This document shows, piece after piece, positions 7,909 to 16,710 of a stretch of DNA of 22,875 nt. Numbering within the stretch: the stretch's first letter is position 1; each line of letters starts with the position of its first letter. The stretch comes from Thermodesulfovibrio sp. GTDB taxonomy: Bacteria; Nitrospirota; Thermodesulfovibrionia; Thermodesulfovibrionales; Thermodesulfovibrionaceae. The stretch is taken from the NCBI GenBank assembly GCA_026415995.1, contig JAOAGB010000077.1, positions 1-22,875 of the forward strand, given 5' to 3'. The notes beneath the pieces were generated by a model. It did no database searches. It was not told the origin of the DNA and saw only the letters and a list, made by a program, of their open reading frames with translations. The translations under genes were made by a program, and so were the position numbers.

Positions 7909-9734
7909 TGTGTGGAATTATAGGATATATTGGAAATAAAAATGCTGTGGAAATAACAATTGAGGGATTAAAAAAACTTGAATACAGAGGATATGATTCG
8001 GCAGGAATAGCTACTTTAATTAATGGCAAGATACATACGGTAAAATGTAAAGGAAAAATTAAAAAGCTTGAAGCTCTAATAGATGAAAAACTAAAAAGAA
8101 CTAAAATAGCTATCGGGCATACAAGATGGGCAACACACGGAAAACCATCCAATGAAAATGCTCATCCCCACTGTTCAGGTGGAATTGCATTGGTTCATAA
8201 TGGGATTATAGAAAACTATGCCGAGTTAAAAAAGGAACTCAAAGATAATGGTTATAAATTCATATCCGAGACCGATACTGAAGTCATCGTTCATTTGATA
8301 AAAAAATACAGAGATAAAATGCCTCTTGAGGAAGCTGTAAGAACAGCAGTTTCCCAGTTAAAAGGCTCCTATGCTCTTGTCATAATGGATGAACAGGAAC
8401 CTGAAAAAATTATTGGTGTAAGAATGGAAAGCCCTCTTGTGGTAGGTGTTTTGGAAGATGAAAAATTCATAGCTTCCGATGTTCCAGCTTTTCTCAATTA
8501 TTGTAGTAGAGTGATCTTTCTCGAAGATGGTGAAATGGCTATACTTAAAAAAAATGAAATTAAGATATATGACCTTAAAGGAGAGGAAAGAGAGAAAAAA
8601 CCTATATCAATAACATGGACAGCTTCAATGGCTGAAAAGGGTGGCTTTAAACATTTTATGATTAAAGAAATATATGAACAACCAAGAGCAATAGCTGACA
8701 CAATAAGAGGAAGAGTGCTTCCTGATGGTTCAAAGATAAACTATGAAGAATGGGGACTTACAAAAAATGAATTGAGTCTTATAAAAAAAATATATTTAGT
8801 TGCCTGTGGAACATCCTATCATGCCTGTCTAATCGGAAAATATATGATAGAAAAAATAGCAGGTATACCTGTTGAAGTAGATATTGCCTCTGAATTCAGA
8901 TATAGAGAAGTTCCTTTTGAAAAAGACTCTCTCCTGATAGCGATAACACAATCAGGAGAAACAGCAGATACTCTTGCAGCTCTAAGATACGCAAAAAAAT
9001 CTGGGATAAAAACCTTAACCATCTGTAATGTTCTTGGAAGTACAGCATCTCGTGAGGCAGATGCAGTTTTTTATACTCACTCAGGACCTGAAATAGGTGT
9101 TGCCTCTACAAAAGCTTTTACATCTCAAATTGTGGCTTTATATATTTTTGCCTTCGCCTGTTCCATTACGAGAAAAAATACTTCTCACATGATTCATAAG
9201 AAATTCTTAAAAGAACTTTTCCTTTTGCCCAGAATGGCAGAAGAAGTTTTAAAGTTAGATGATAAGATTCAGCAATTGGCAAAAGAATTATATCGAAAGC
9301 CTAATTTCCTTTATCTTGGTAGAGGACTCAATTATCCCGTTGCCCTTGAAGGAGCTCTTAAGCTTAAAGAAATATCTTACATACATGCAGAAGGATATGC
9401 GGCAGGAGAGATGAAACACGGTCCTATTGCTCTTGTAGAGGAAGGATTCCCTGTTATCTTTATTGTTTCTGATGATCCATATCTTGAAAAAACCCTTTCA
9501 AATATTGAAGAAATAAAGGCAAGAGATGGTTTTATAATTACCTTCTCAAGTAGCAAGAGGGACAAACTTAAAAAATTATCAGATCGATTTATTTATGTGG
9601 AAGGATTAAATAGCTATCTTAATACTGTGCTTTTTAGTATTCCCTTGCAGTTGCTTGCCTATCACGTGGCTTTGCTGAGGGGTTGCGATGTGGATCAACC
9701 AAGAAATCTTGCAAAAAGTGTTACTGTTGAATAG
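7908..9734 (+). CDS. glmS: Glutamine--fructose-6-phosphate aminotransferase (isomerizing)
   Basis: A 608-residue, full-length enzyme making glucosamine-6-phosphate from fructose-6-phosphate and glutamine, the entry into amino-sugar synthesis. The glutaminase domain begins MCGIIGYIG, so Cys2 becomes the N-terminal nucleophile after Met removal; EYRGYDSAGIA, HTRWATHGKPSNENAHPH and VHNGIIENY follow. Two SIS sugar-isomerase domains contain VACGTSYHA, ITQSGETADT and YAAGEMKHGPIAL, and the C-terminus is the conserved DVDQPRNLAKSVTVE. ATG 7908 shares a base with the glmU stop. An in-frame start at 7878 is rejected because it would bury Cys2. AGGCGGGA at 7891-7898 is the likely Shine-Dalgarno. Because the gene abuts glmU there is no leader and hence no room for a glmS ribozyme. 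glmM is not in the window. Confidence 0.97.
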   Translation: MCGIIGYIGNKNAVEITIEGLKKLEYRGYDSAGIATLINGKIHTVKCKGKIKKLEALIDEKLKRTKIAIGHTRWATHGKPSNENAHPHCSGGIALVHNGIIENYAELKKELKDNGYKFISETDTEVIVHLIKKYRDKMPLEEAVRTAVSQLKGSYALVIMDEQEPEKIIGVRMESPLVVGVLEDEKFIASDVPAFLNYCSRVIFLEDGEMAILKKNEIKIYDLKGEEREKKPISITWTASMAEKGGFKHFMIKEIYEQPRAIADTIRGRVLPDGSKINYEEWGLTKNELSLIKKIYLVACGTSYHACLIGKYMIEKIAGIPVEVDIASEFRYREVPFEKDSLLIAITQSGETADTLAALRYAKKSGIKTLTICNVLGSTASREADAVFYTHSGPEIGVASTKAFTSQIVALYIFAFACSITRKNTSHMIHKKFLKELFLLPRMAEEVLKLDDKIQQLAKELYRKPNFLYLGRGLNYPVALEGALKLKEISYIHAEGYAAGEMKHGPIALVEEGFPVIFIVSDDPYLEKTLSNIEEIKARDGFIITFSSSKRDKLKKLSDRFIYVEGLNSYLNTVLFSIPLQLLAYHVALLRGCDVDQPRNLAKSVTVE

Positions 9735-9768
9735 ATTTTTTAAAAATAAAATTTAGAGGGGTATAGCC

Positions 9769-11868
9769 ATGAAAGATTTCCCCTTAGGGGAGTTAAATCC
9801 CGCACAACAAGAAGCAGTAATTTATTGTGAAGGTCCACTTCTTGTGCTTGCTGGCGCTGGAAGTGGAAAAACAAGGGTGATAACTTACAAATATGCCTAT
9901 CTTACGCGTGCCTTAGGGTATTCTGCATCAGCCATATTTACGGTAACCTTTACAAACAAAGCAGCAGATGAAATGAAAGAGCGAATATCCAAAATATGCA
10001 ATGGCAACTGGAAGAACTACTGGATTGGCACATTTCATTCGCTTTGTTTACGTATACTTAGAAGTCATATTGATCAAATCGGTTATAATCGTGATTTTAT
10101 AATCTATGATGAAGATGATCAGGCAGCATTAATTAAACGGATACTTAAAGAACTTAATATGCATGAAGCGCTATGTAAATGTGTGGTATCAAAGATAAGT
10201 AATCTTAAATCTAACCTTATAACAGCAGAGCAATATGCTTCAAACATAGAAGGATATGAATTTGAAGAAAGATTAGGTAGGATTTATGCAAAATACCAGA
10301 ATGAATTAAGAAAATATAATGCCCTTGATTTTGATGATCTTATACTTATGGTTATCCATCTTTTCCATGAAAGACCAGAATTGCTAAGGAAATATGCCGA
10401 ACAATTCAGATATATTCTTGTAGATGAATTTCAAGATACAAATAAATCACAATATGTGCTTCTTCAACTACTTTCTAAATATCATAAGAAAATATGTGCT
10501 GTAGGCGATGATGACCAAAGCATCTACAGATTCAGAGGAGCTAATCTTCATAATATATTGAACTTCGAAAAAGACTATCCTGAAGCAAAGATAGTTAAAT
10601 TAGAACAAAATTATCGTTCTACAAAGCATATAATATTGGCTTCAACTGCAATGATTTCTAAAAACATAATAAGAAAACCTAAGTCTTTATGGACTGACAG
10701 AGACTGGGGAGAAAAAATATGTTATTGTCAGTTAATGAATGAAGAAGAGGAAGCAAAATATATTGCTAAAACTATAAAAGAATTATACTTAAAAGGAAAT
10801 TATGAATACAAAGATTTTGCCATACTCTATAGACTAATTCTACAAGCAAGAGCCTTAGAAGAAGCATTAAGAATGGAAAGTATTCCCTATCAAGTTATAA
10901 GCGGAGTTAGTTTTTATCATAGAAAAGAGATAAAAGATGTAATTTCCTATATGCGATTTATATTAAATAAAGAAGATAACGTTAGCTTTTTAAGAATTAT
11001 TAACACTCCATCAAGAGGTATTGGTTCTTCTGCTATATCAAAAATTGAGTTGGAATCTAAGAAAAATATGTGTTCCTATTACAATGCTATTAAAAATATG
11101 GTTAAAGATGAACATACTCAAGAAAATTTAAGGGAAAAATTAACAGGGTTCATCGAATTAATTGAAAATTTATCGAAAAAAGAATATAAAACTGCTTCTG
11201 TAATGATGAAAGATATTCTGAATTCAACTGGCTATCTGGAAGAGATTGAAGAAGACAGAATTCAAAATGTCTTAGAACTACTGTCTTCTGCAGAAAAATT
11301 ATCAGTTAGAGAGTTTCTTGACAAGATATCTCTTATTTCATCCGTAGACACATGGGAGAACAAAAGAAATTACGTCTCTCTTCTTACACTCCATGCAGCA
11401 AAGGGGCTTGAATTTCCTGTTGTTTTCATTGCTGGTTGTGAGGAGGGAATTTTACCTTATTTTAAGGCAAAAGAAGACCCCTTTGAAATTCAAGAAGAAA
11501 GAAGATTATTTTATGTAGGAATGACAAGGGCAAAAAATATGTTATTTCTCACAGCAGCAAAAAATAGAAAACTATATTCAAAAATACAGATACAGGAACC
11601 CTCGAGTTTTATTAAAGATATACCTGTAGAATATTGCACATGCATAAGAAAAGATTATTCAGCCTGTATCAATGAGAAAAGAGAGTCAGAAAAACCAAAA
11701 ATCAAACCACCCTTTATTGTCGGATGCAAAGTAAAACATCCTGTTTGGGGTATAGGTGTTGTAAGAGACTGTTCAGGAGAAGGAGAAGACTTAAAGGTTA
11801 TCGTTAATTTCCCCGGTATAGGAGTTAAAAAAATTGCTCCTAAAATTGCGAACTTAGAGAGGGTATAA
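9769..11868 (+). CDS. pcrA: UvrD/PcrA-type superfamily 1 DNA helicase
   Basis: A 699-residue 3'-5' DNA helicase of the UvrD/Rep/PcrA group, acting in nucleotide excision repair, mismatch repair and clearance of replication conflicts. All SF1 motifs are visible: Q motif LNPAQQEAV, Walker A AGAGSGKT (28-35), motif Ia TFTNKAADEMKER, Walker B VDEFQDT (Asp219-Glu220), motif III GDDDQSIYRFRGAN (from 246), motif IV LEQNYRST, motif V TLHAAKGLEFPVVFIAGCEEG and motif VI RRLFYVGMTRAK. The last 52 residues (648-699, VGCKVKHPVWGIGVV) resemble the C-terminal Tudor-like domain of PcrA/UvrD that contacts RNA polymerase. AGAGGGG at 9755-9761 is the Shine-Dalgarno, 7 bp before ATG. Whether it is best named pcrA or uvrD is a matter of convention; I lean to pcrA. 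Confidence 0.93.
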   Translation: MKDFPLGELNPAQQEAVIYCEGPLLVLAGAGSGKTRVITYKYAYLTRALGYSASAIFTVTFTNKAADEMKERISKICNGNWKNYWIGTFHSLCLRILRSHIDQIGYNRDFIIYDEDDQAALIKRILKELNMHEALCKCVVSKISNLKSNLITAEQYASNIEGYEFEERLGRIYAKYQNELRKYNALDFDDLILMVIHLFHERPELLRKYAEQFRYILVDEFQDTNKSQYVLLQLLSKYHKKICAVGDDDQSIYRFRGANLHNILNFEKDYPEAKIVKLEQNYRSTKHIILASTAMISKNIIRKPKSLWTDRDWGEKICYCQLMNEEEEAKYIAKTIKELYLKGNYEYKDFAILYRLILQARALEEALRMESIPYQVISGVSFYHRKEIKDVISYMRFILNKEDNVSFLRIINTPSRGIGSSAISKIELESKKNMCSYYNAIKNMVKDEHTQENLREKLTGFIELIENLSKKEYKTASVMMKDILNSTGYLEEIEEDRIQNVLELLSSAEKLSVREFLDKISLISSVDTWENKRNYVSLLTLHAAKGLEFPVVFIAGCEEGILPYFKAKEDPFEIQEERRLFYVGMTRAKNMLFLTAAKNRKLYSKIQIQEPSSFIKDIPVEYCTCIRKDYSACINEKRESEKPKIKPPFIVGCKVKHPVWGIGVVRDCSGEGEDLKVIVNFPGIGVKKIAPKIANLERV

Positions 11869-11870
11869 TT

Positions 11871-12158
11871 ATGAAAATATCAAAAGAAATGGTGAAACAT
11901 ATTTCACTTTTAAGCAGACTAGAACTTAAAGATGAGGAGATAGAAGTATATCAGGATCAACTTAGCAGGATACTTGACTATGTGGAAAAACTTAATGAGG
12001 TTAACACAGAAAACATTGAGCCAACTTCTCATGTTTTATCTTTAAACAATGTTTTTAGAGAAGATATGGTGGGAATATCACTTTCAAGGGAAGAAGTTTT
12101 AAGAAATGCACCTGATTCTACAGATAAATTTTTTAGGGTACCCAAAATTATAGAATAG
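11871..12158 (+). CDS. gatC: Aspartyl/glutamyl-tRNA amidotransferase subunit C
   Basis: A 95-residue protein, full length for GatC, the small subunit that wraps around GatA and GatB in the amidotransferase converting Asp-tRNA(Asn) or Glu-tRNA(Gln) to the amides. Family marks are the N-terminal helix KEMVKHISLLSRLELKDEE, then LSRILDYVEKLNEV, the linker ENIEPTSHV, FREDMV and the C-terminal NAPDSTDKFFRVPKI. The Shine-Dalgarno AGAGAGGG (11856-11863) lies inside the end of pcrA, and the start is 2 bp after its stop, so it is coupled to the helicase gene. gatA and gatB are not in the window, which would leave gatC separated from its partners. Confidence 0.93.
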   Translation: MKISKEMVKHISLLSRLELKDEEIEVYQDQLSRILDYVEKLNEVNTENIEPTSHVLSLNNVFREDMVGISLSREEVLRNAPDSTDKFFRVPKIIE

Positions 12159-12181
12159 AAATAATTTGATCGGAGTAAGAA

Positions 12182-12553
12182 ATGTTAAGAAGTTTCCTTA
12201 GAGCCAAGCTGCATATGGCAAAGGTAACAGAGGCTAATTTATTTTATGAAGGATCAATCAGCATAGACAGTGAACTTCTTGAGCTTGCCGGGATTTCACC
12301 CTATGAAAGAGTTTGGATTAGCAATATGAATAATGGCGAAAGATTTGATACTTACGTAATCCCTGCTCAGAAAGGTTCAAGGATAATAGGACTTAATGGA
12401 CCAGCTGCTAAAAAAGCATCTATTGGAGACAGAATTGTTATTTTTTCATATGGATATATAAAAGAGGAAGAAATACAAAAACACGAACCAAAAATAATTA
12501 TTCTCGATGAATATAATAACCCTATAAAAATTTATTCCCCTAAAGTAGCATAA
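12182..12553 (+). CDS. panD: Aspartate 1-decarboxylase (pyruvoyl-dependent)
   Basis: A 123-residue proenzyme that makes beta-alanine from aspartate for pantothenate and CoA. Residues match the well-studied PanD at the same numbers: Lys9, the self-cleavage site Gly24-Ser25 (YEGSI), and active-site Arg54, Thr57 and Tyr58 in GERFDTYVI. LNGPAAKKASIGDRIVIFSY is the conserved core. Cleavage would leave a pyruvoyl group from Ser25 at the start of the alpha chain. GGAG at 12171-12174 lies 7 bp upstream of ATG. It sits 23 bp after gatC with no visible terminator between, so it is probably the last gene of the pcrA-gatC-panD unit. panB and panC are not nearby. Confidence 0.96.
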   Translation: MLRSFLRAKLHMAKVTEANLFYEGSISIDSELLELAGISPYERVWISNMNNGERFDTYVIPAQKGSRIIGLNGPAAKKASIGDRIVIFSYGYIKEEEIQKHEPKIIILDEYNNPIKIYSPKVA

Positions 12554-12563
12554 TTTTTTATTT

Positions 12564-12594
12564 TTAACACTAATTTTTTAAAATGTGCTAAAAT
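12564..12594 (+). promoter_or_regulatory. Predicted promoter (extended -10) with imperfect dyad
   Basis: TTAACA at 12564-12569 and TAAAAT at 12589-12594, preceded by TG at 12586-12587 (TGCTAAAAT, an extended -10), are 19 bp apart. The -10 ends 6 nt before the ATG at 12601, so the transcript should start at or within a base or two of the start codon. TTAACAC (12564-12570) and GTGCTAA (12585-12591) form an inverted repeat with one mismatch that overlaps both elements. Confidence 0.45.
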
Positions 12595-12600
12595 TTTTCA

Positions 12601-13263
12601 ATGGATATAATTAGTAAAAAAGTTTCTTTACCAAAAACAGGAACTGTAAAAATAACCTTTTATAGGGATAGAAGAAAAGCTACTAAGGAAAAAACAACTT
12701 TTTCATTACCTTTTGATGTCCAATTAAGTGAAAACACGGCATCAGGTGAAATAATATACAGCCCTCTATATCGTTCATGTAGAGTTCTATGGAGTATTCC
12801 ACCAGATAATAGTAAAACACGGGAAGAAACTGAAGACTTTATTAAGGAATTTCTCTTCGGAACTTTAATGTCTATAACAGAGCCTATAACTCAACAAGAA
12901 GCAGAAAATATTATTGATAATTATCTTGAATTTTTTAAAAATTCCATAAAATACAGAATTTTAGAACAAGGTATCTGTGAAATAGCTATTCCTATAGGAA
13001 GCAAGGAATTAAAGGAAATAAAATTTTTAATGCGAAAAAAGGATACTGGAGACTTTATAATAAGTGATGATTCACTAATACTTAGACAGTTTAGACCCCA
13101 TGAGCGAGGGCAAAGAGAAAGAGTAATCTTTGCGGCTAAAAAATTAGGCATTGATATAAGAGATGAAGAATTGTTATTAGAGTCATCATCAGCTGAACTT
13201 TCTATTAATCTTCATAAATTTATTCAAATAATATCAGCTGTTTATATTTTCTATTTAACGTAA
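12601..13263 (+). CDS. Hypothetical protein, DUF1828-like C-terminal region
   Basis: I do not recognise the whole 220-residue protein. It has no signal peptide or clear membrane helix; the C-terminus is hydrophobic (IQIISAVYIFYLT). The N-terminal half (residues 1-65) looks beta-rich and begins with KKVSLPKTGTVKITFYRD. Residues 145-212 run KKDTGDFIISDD, then a loop with RPHERGQR, then AAKKLGIDIRDEELLLES and a closing helix SINLHKFIQIIS. This order of strand, 'DD', helix, 'gv.i...EL' and a terminal 'fiq.i' helix recalls DUF1828; the resemblance is from memory and unverified. There is no Shine-Dalgarno, and a strong -10 ends 6 nt before the ATG, so it is probably leaderless and a separate unit. 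It sits alone between panD and dnaE. No function is proposed. Confidence 0.6.
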   Translation: MDIISKKVSLPKTGTVKITFYRDRRKATKEKTTFSLPFDVQLSENTASGEIIYSPLYRSCRVLWSIPPDNSKTREETEDFIKEFLFGTLMSITEPITQQEAENIIDNYLEFFKNSIKYRILEQGICEIAIPIGSKELKEIKFLMRKKDTGDFIISDDSLILRQFRPHERGQRERVIFAAKKLGIDIRDEELLLESSSAELSINLHKFIQIISAVYIFYLT

Positions 13264-13265
13264 AT

Positions 13266-13295
13266 TTGACTTGTTAATGATTAAAATTTTAACAT
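13266..13295 (+). promoter_or_regulatory. Predicted promoter of dnaE-accA
   Basis: TTGACT at 13266-13271 and TAACAT at 13290-13295 are 18 bp apart. The -10 ends 7 nt before the dnaE ATG at 13303, placing the transcription start at or next to the start codon. An inverted repeat TGTTAA (13272-13277) / TTAACA (13289-13294) lies between and over the -10 and could be an operator. Confidence 0.45.
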
Positions 13296-13302
13296 TCATA
13301 GT

Positions 13303-16300
13303 ATGGGCAACTCTCAGTTCGTTCATCTCCATCTTCATACAGAATATAGTCTTTTAGACGGTGCAATCAGAATTGAGGAACTAATAGAACAGGCAAAAAC
13401 TTTCAATATGCCTGCTCTTGCCATAACAGACCATGGTAATCTTTTTGGAGTTATAGAATTCTATAAAAAGGCAAAGAAAGCTGGAATCAAGCCATTGATA
13501 GGCTGTGAAATATATATGGCTCCAAAAAGTCGTTTTGATAAGGCAAAAATTAACAAAGACTCAGGGATGCCTGAAGAAGCCTCCTTCCATTTAACTTTAC
13601 TTGTAGAAAATGAAGAGGGATATAGAAATCTAACTAAACTTGTTACGTCATCTTATATAGAAGGCTTCTACTATAAACCAAGAATTGATATGGAAATATT
13701 AAGCAAACACTCAAAGGGATTAATCGCCCTTTCAGGTTGCTTAAAAGGTGAAATTCCTTATAACATTTCTCATGGGAACTACAATAAAGCGGAGGAAACT
13801 GCTAAGAAATTAAAAGATCTTTTTGAAGACAGATTTTATTTTGAAATTCAGCCTAACAGTATTCCAGAACAAGATACTGTAAACAAGACACTTATAGAAT
13901 TATCTAACAAATATGATATTCCCCTCGTTGCAACCAATGATTGTCATTATCTAAGTAAATCCGATGCTAAAGCTCATGAAATACTACTTTGTATTCAGAC
14001 AGGTAAAACTATAAAAGATGAAAAGAGAATGAAATTCCAAACCGATGAATTTTATTTCAAATCACCTGAAGAGATGGCATTATCATTCAAGGAAGTTCCT
14101 GAATCAATCAAAAATACTTTAGAAATTGCTGAAAGATGTAATTTTCAATTTAAATTGGGAGAATATAAAATTCCCATCTATCAAGTTCCAGCTGGCTATA
14201 CACCTGAAACTTATATTAAAGAAATTGCATTAGAAGGCTTAAAAGAGAGATTTAACAATAAAATACCCGATGCTTACTATCAAAGGCTTGAACAGGAATT
14301 AAGAGTAATTACAAATATGGGATTCGCTTCTTATTTTTTAATTGTATGGGACTTCATAAATTTTGCAAGAAAAAGAGCCATTCCTGTTGGACCAGGTAGA
14401 GGTTCTGCTGCAGGTAGTCTCGTTGCCTATGCCCTTAAAATCACTGATATAGATCCGATTAAATATGGACTTCTGTTCGAAAGATTCCTAAATCCTGAAA
14501 GAATAAGCATGCCCGATATAGATGTAGATTTTTGTAAAGATAGAAGAGAAGAAGTTATAAAATACGTATCTGAAAAATATGGTAATGATAAAGTAGCTCA
14601 TATAATAACTTTTGGAACAATGGCAGCTAAGGCTGTCGTAAGAGATGTAGGAAGAGCAATGAATATTCCCTTAAATGAAGTTGACAAAATTGCTAAAATG
14701 ATACCAAATGCCTGTTCCTCCCTGAAGCAAGCAATCGAATTAGAACCAAAGTTAAAAGAAACATATAAAAAAAATCCGACAATAAGAGAATTATTCGATA
14801 TTGCTCTTAGATTAGAGGGATTGGCAAGACACGCTTCCCAACATGCTGCAGGAGTTGTTATATCTCCTGAACCTTTAGAAAAATTTATGCCTCTATACAA
14901 AAATCCAGGTGAAGAGTCTATTATAAGTCAGTTTGATATGAAAGCCCTCGAAGATATGGGATTGCTAAAATTTGACTTCTTAGGGCTTAAAACTTTAACA
15001 GTAATCAATGATACAATTATCTATGCAGAAAAAGTAGGGAAACAAATTTATTTAAATGATATTCCTCTTGACGATTCCGAAACTTATAAACTTCTGTCTT
15101 CAGGGCAAACAATAGGTGTTTTTCAGCTTGAAAGTAGAGGTATGAGAGATTTATTACAAAAGATGCAACCTGAAAGATTTGAAGATCTCATAGCTTTGGT
15201 GGCTCTATTCAGACCCGGGCCACTTGGCAGTGGAATGGTAGATGACTTTATAAAGAGAAAAAAAGGATTAATACCAATAGAATATGATTTGCCTGAACTA
15301 AAAGAAATTCTTGACGAGACCTATGGAGTAATTCTATATCAAGAACAGGTTATGAAAATAGCCAATATAATTGCAGGCTTTACTATGGGACAGGCAGATG
15401 TACTTAGAAAGGCAATGGGTAAGAAAATTGAAGAACTAATGACCAATCTTAAATCAGACTTTATCAAAGGTGCTTTATCAAAAGGTGTTCCTGAAGAAAA
15501 AGCTGAGTCATTATTTAATCTTATGGCAGCTTTTGGTAAATATGGATTTAATAAATCCCATTCTGCTGCATATGCCTACATATCATATATTACCGCCTAT
15601 CTAAAAGTTCACTATCCCTTAGAATTTTTCGCAGCAAACCTCTCAAATGAAATGGGGGATACTAATAAAATATTAAAATTTCTCAATGAATGTAAAGCCT
15701 TTGGCATCGAAATAAAAGGACCCGATATAAATGAGAGTGAAAGATTCTTCACTATCTCTGGTCAGGCAATAAGATTCGGACTCGAAGCCGTTAAAGGAGT
15801 TGGAGGTGCTGCATTAGAGTCTATTCTTAGAGAAAGACAAAATGGTAAATTTAAGTCTTTGGCTGATTTTTTGGCAAGGGTTGATACTAAAAAGGTAAAT
15901 AAAAAAGTAGTGGAATCCTTATTGAAAGCAGGAGCCTTCGATTCCCTCTATCCAGAACACTCTCCAAATGAAGCAAGAGCTATGGCAATGGAAGAAATGA
16001 CTTCAAATAAGAGTAAAACAATACCAAAAGGACTTTTTCAAATAGAACATAAAATTGAACCTTGGGAAAATGAAAAATTATTATCTGAAGAGAAAAATGC
16101 TCTCGGCTTTTATTTAACCGGACATCCACTGGAAAATTTAAGACCTCTCTTAAAAAGGAAAGATATATTATCAATTGGAGAGATAGTTGAAATCTCAGAT
16201 GAAGAAATTTCAGAAGAACCTGAAAATACACATGAAATAAGCATTGCCGGAATAATAGAGAAAGTAAATAGTAAGGCAAAAGAAAAGGGAGTTATAGGAT

Positions 16301-16710
16301 ACTTAACAATTGGAGATGAGACAGGAATTCTTGAAGTTGTGATATATCCTGAATTATTTAAAAAATTCCGAGAGATTTTAAAAGAAGGTAACTTAGTACA
16401 AATAAAAGGAATGATTAATAAAAATGGAGAATCAGTAAAATTTTTTGCAAGAGAAATAGAAGAAATAAGAAAGGAAGATTTAAAATTAAAGTATGAAGTA
16501 ACAATAGATTGTAGCAATGTAGAATCAACTTTAGAAATTATGAAAAATATAAAAAAATTATTAAAAGAAGTTAATGATGCTAATGATAATTTATATATAT
16601 CTTTGAATTTTCCAGATTATTGTGTTACAATTGTAAGCCCCTTTGAGCCTTGTGCTGACTTTCAAATTAAATTAGAAAAAATAGAAGGATGTGAGGTTAA
16701 AGTTTTATGA
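13303..16710 (+). CDS. dnaE: DNA polymerase III alpha subunit
   Basis: A 1135-residue DnaE1-type replicative polymerase catalytic subunit. The PHP domain (1-270) has [20 protein letters not shown] and TNDCHYL. The polymerase domain has [11 protein letters not shown] (from about 362), the catalytic aspartates Asp405 and Asp407 in PDIDVDF and Asp558 in KFDFLGLKT, and the fingers segment [11 protein letters not shown] helix-hairpin-helix region (about 830-900, [15 protein letters not shown]) and an OB fold (about 980-1055, [10 protein letters not shown] to EIEEIR) follow, then a short C-terminal domain. The frame is uninterrupted, with no intein. The ATG has no Shine-Dalgarno but a promoter-like -35/-10 ends 7 nt before it, so the mRNA is probably leaderless. 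It overlaps accA by 4 bp (ATGA), a neighbour pair also found in E. coli. Confidence 0.97.
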   Translation: MGNSQFVHLHLHTEYSLLDGAIRIEELIEQAKTFNMPALAITDHGNLFGVIEFYKKAKKAGIKPLIGCEIYMAPKSRFDKAKINKDSGMPEEASFHLTLLVENEEGYRNLTKLVTSSYIEGFYYKPRIDMEILSKHSKGLIALSGCLKGEIPYNISHGNYNKAEETAKKLKDLFEDRFYFEIQPNSIPEQDTVNKTLIELSNKYDIPLVATNDCHYLSKSDAKAHEILLCIQTGKTIKDEKRMKFQTDEFYFKSPEEMALSFKEVPESIKNTLEIAERCNFQFKLGEYKIPIYQVPAGYTPETYIKEIALEGLKERFNNKIPDAYYQRLEQELRVITNMGFASYFLIVWDFINFARKRAIPVGPGRGSAAGSLVAYALKITDIDPIKYGLLFERFLNPERISMPDIDVDFCKDRREEVIKYVSEKYGNDKVAHIITFGTMAAKAVVRDVGRAMNIPLNEVDKIAKMIPNACSSLKQAIELEPKLKETYKKNPTIRELFDIALRLEGLARHASQHAAGVVISPEPLEKFMPLYKNPGEESIISQFDMKALEDMGLLKFDFLGLKTLTVINDTIIYAEKVGKQIYLNDIPLDDSETYKLLSSGQTIGVFQLESRGMRDLLQKMQPERFEDLIALVALFRPGPLGSGMVDDFIKRKKGLIPIEYDLPELKEILDETYGVILYQEQVMKIANIIAGFTMGQADVLRKAMGKKIEELMTNLKSDFIKGALSKGVPEEKAESLFNLMAAFGKYGFNKSHSAAYAYISYITAYLKVHYPLEFFAANLSNEMGDTNKILKFLNECKAFGIEIKGPDINESERFFTISGQAIRFGLEAVKGVGGAALESILRERQNGKFKSLADFLARVDTKKVNKKVVESLLKAGAFDSLYPEHSPNEARAMAMEEMTSNKSKTIPKGLFQIEHKIEPWENEKLLSEEKNALGFYLTGHPLENLRPLLKRKDILSIGEIVEISDEEISEEPENTHEISIAGIIEKVNSKAKEKGVIGYLTIGDETGILEVVIYPELFKKFREILKEGNLVQIKGMINKNGESVKFFAREIEEIRKEDLKLKYEVTIDCSNVESTLEIMKNIKKLLKEVNDANDNLYISLNFPDYCVTIVSPFEPCADFQIKLEKIEGCEVKVL

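Noticed and set aside
7847..8152. Open frame of 101 codons on the minus strand over the glmU/glmS junction
   Set aside because: It lies antisense to two certain genes and matches no protein I know.
11864..11869. TATAAT directly before gatC
   Set aside because: Transcription from it would start inside gatC, the gene has a good Shine-Dalgarno in pcrA, and there is no fitting -35.
14598..14900. Open frame of 100 codons on the minus strand
   Set aside because: It is antisense to the dnaE catalytic region and has no Shine-Dalgarno or promoter.
16110..16517. Open frame of 135 codons on the minus strand
   Set aside because: It is opposite the dnaE OB-fold region, lacks a ribosome site, and its composition is what antisense of an AT-rich gene gives.
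13303..16710. Intein or split in dnaE
   Set aside because: The frame is continuous, of ordinary length, and family motifs are spaced normally.
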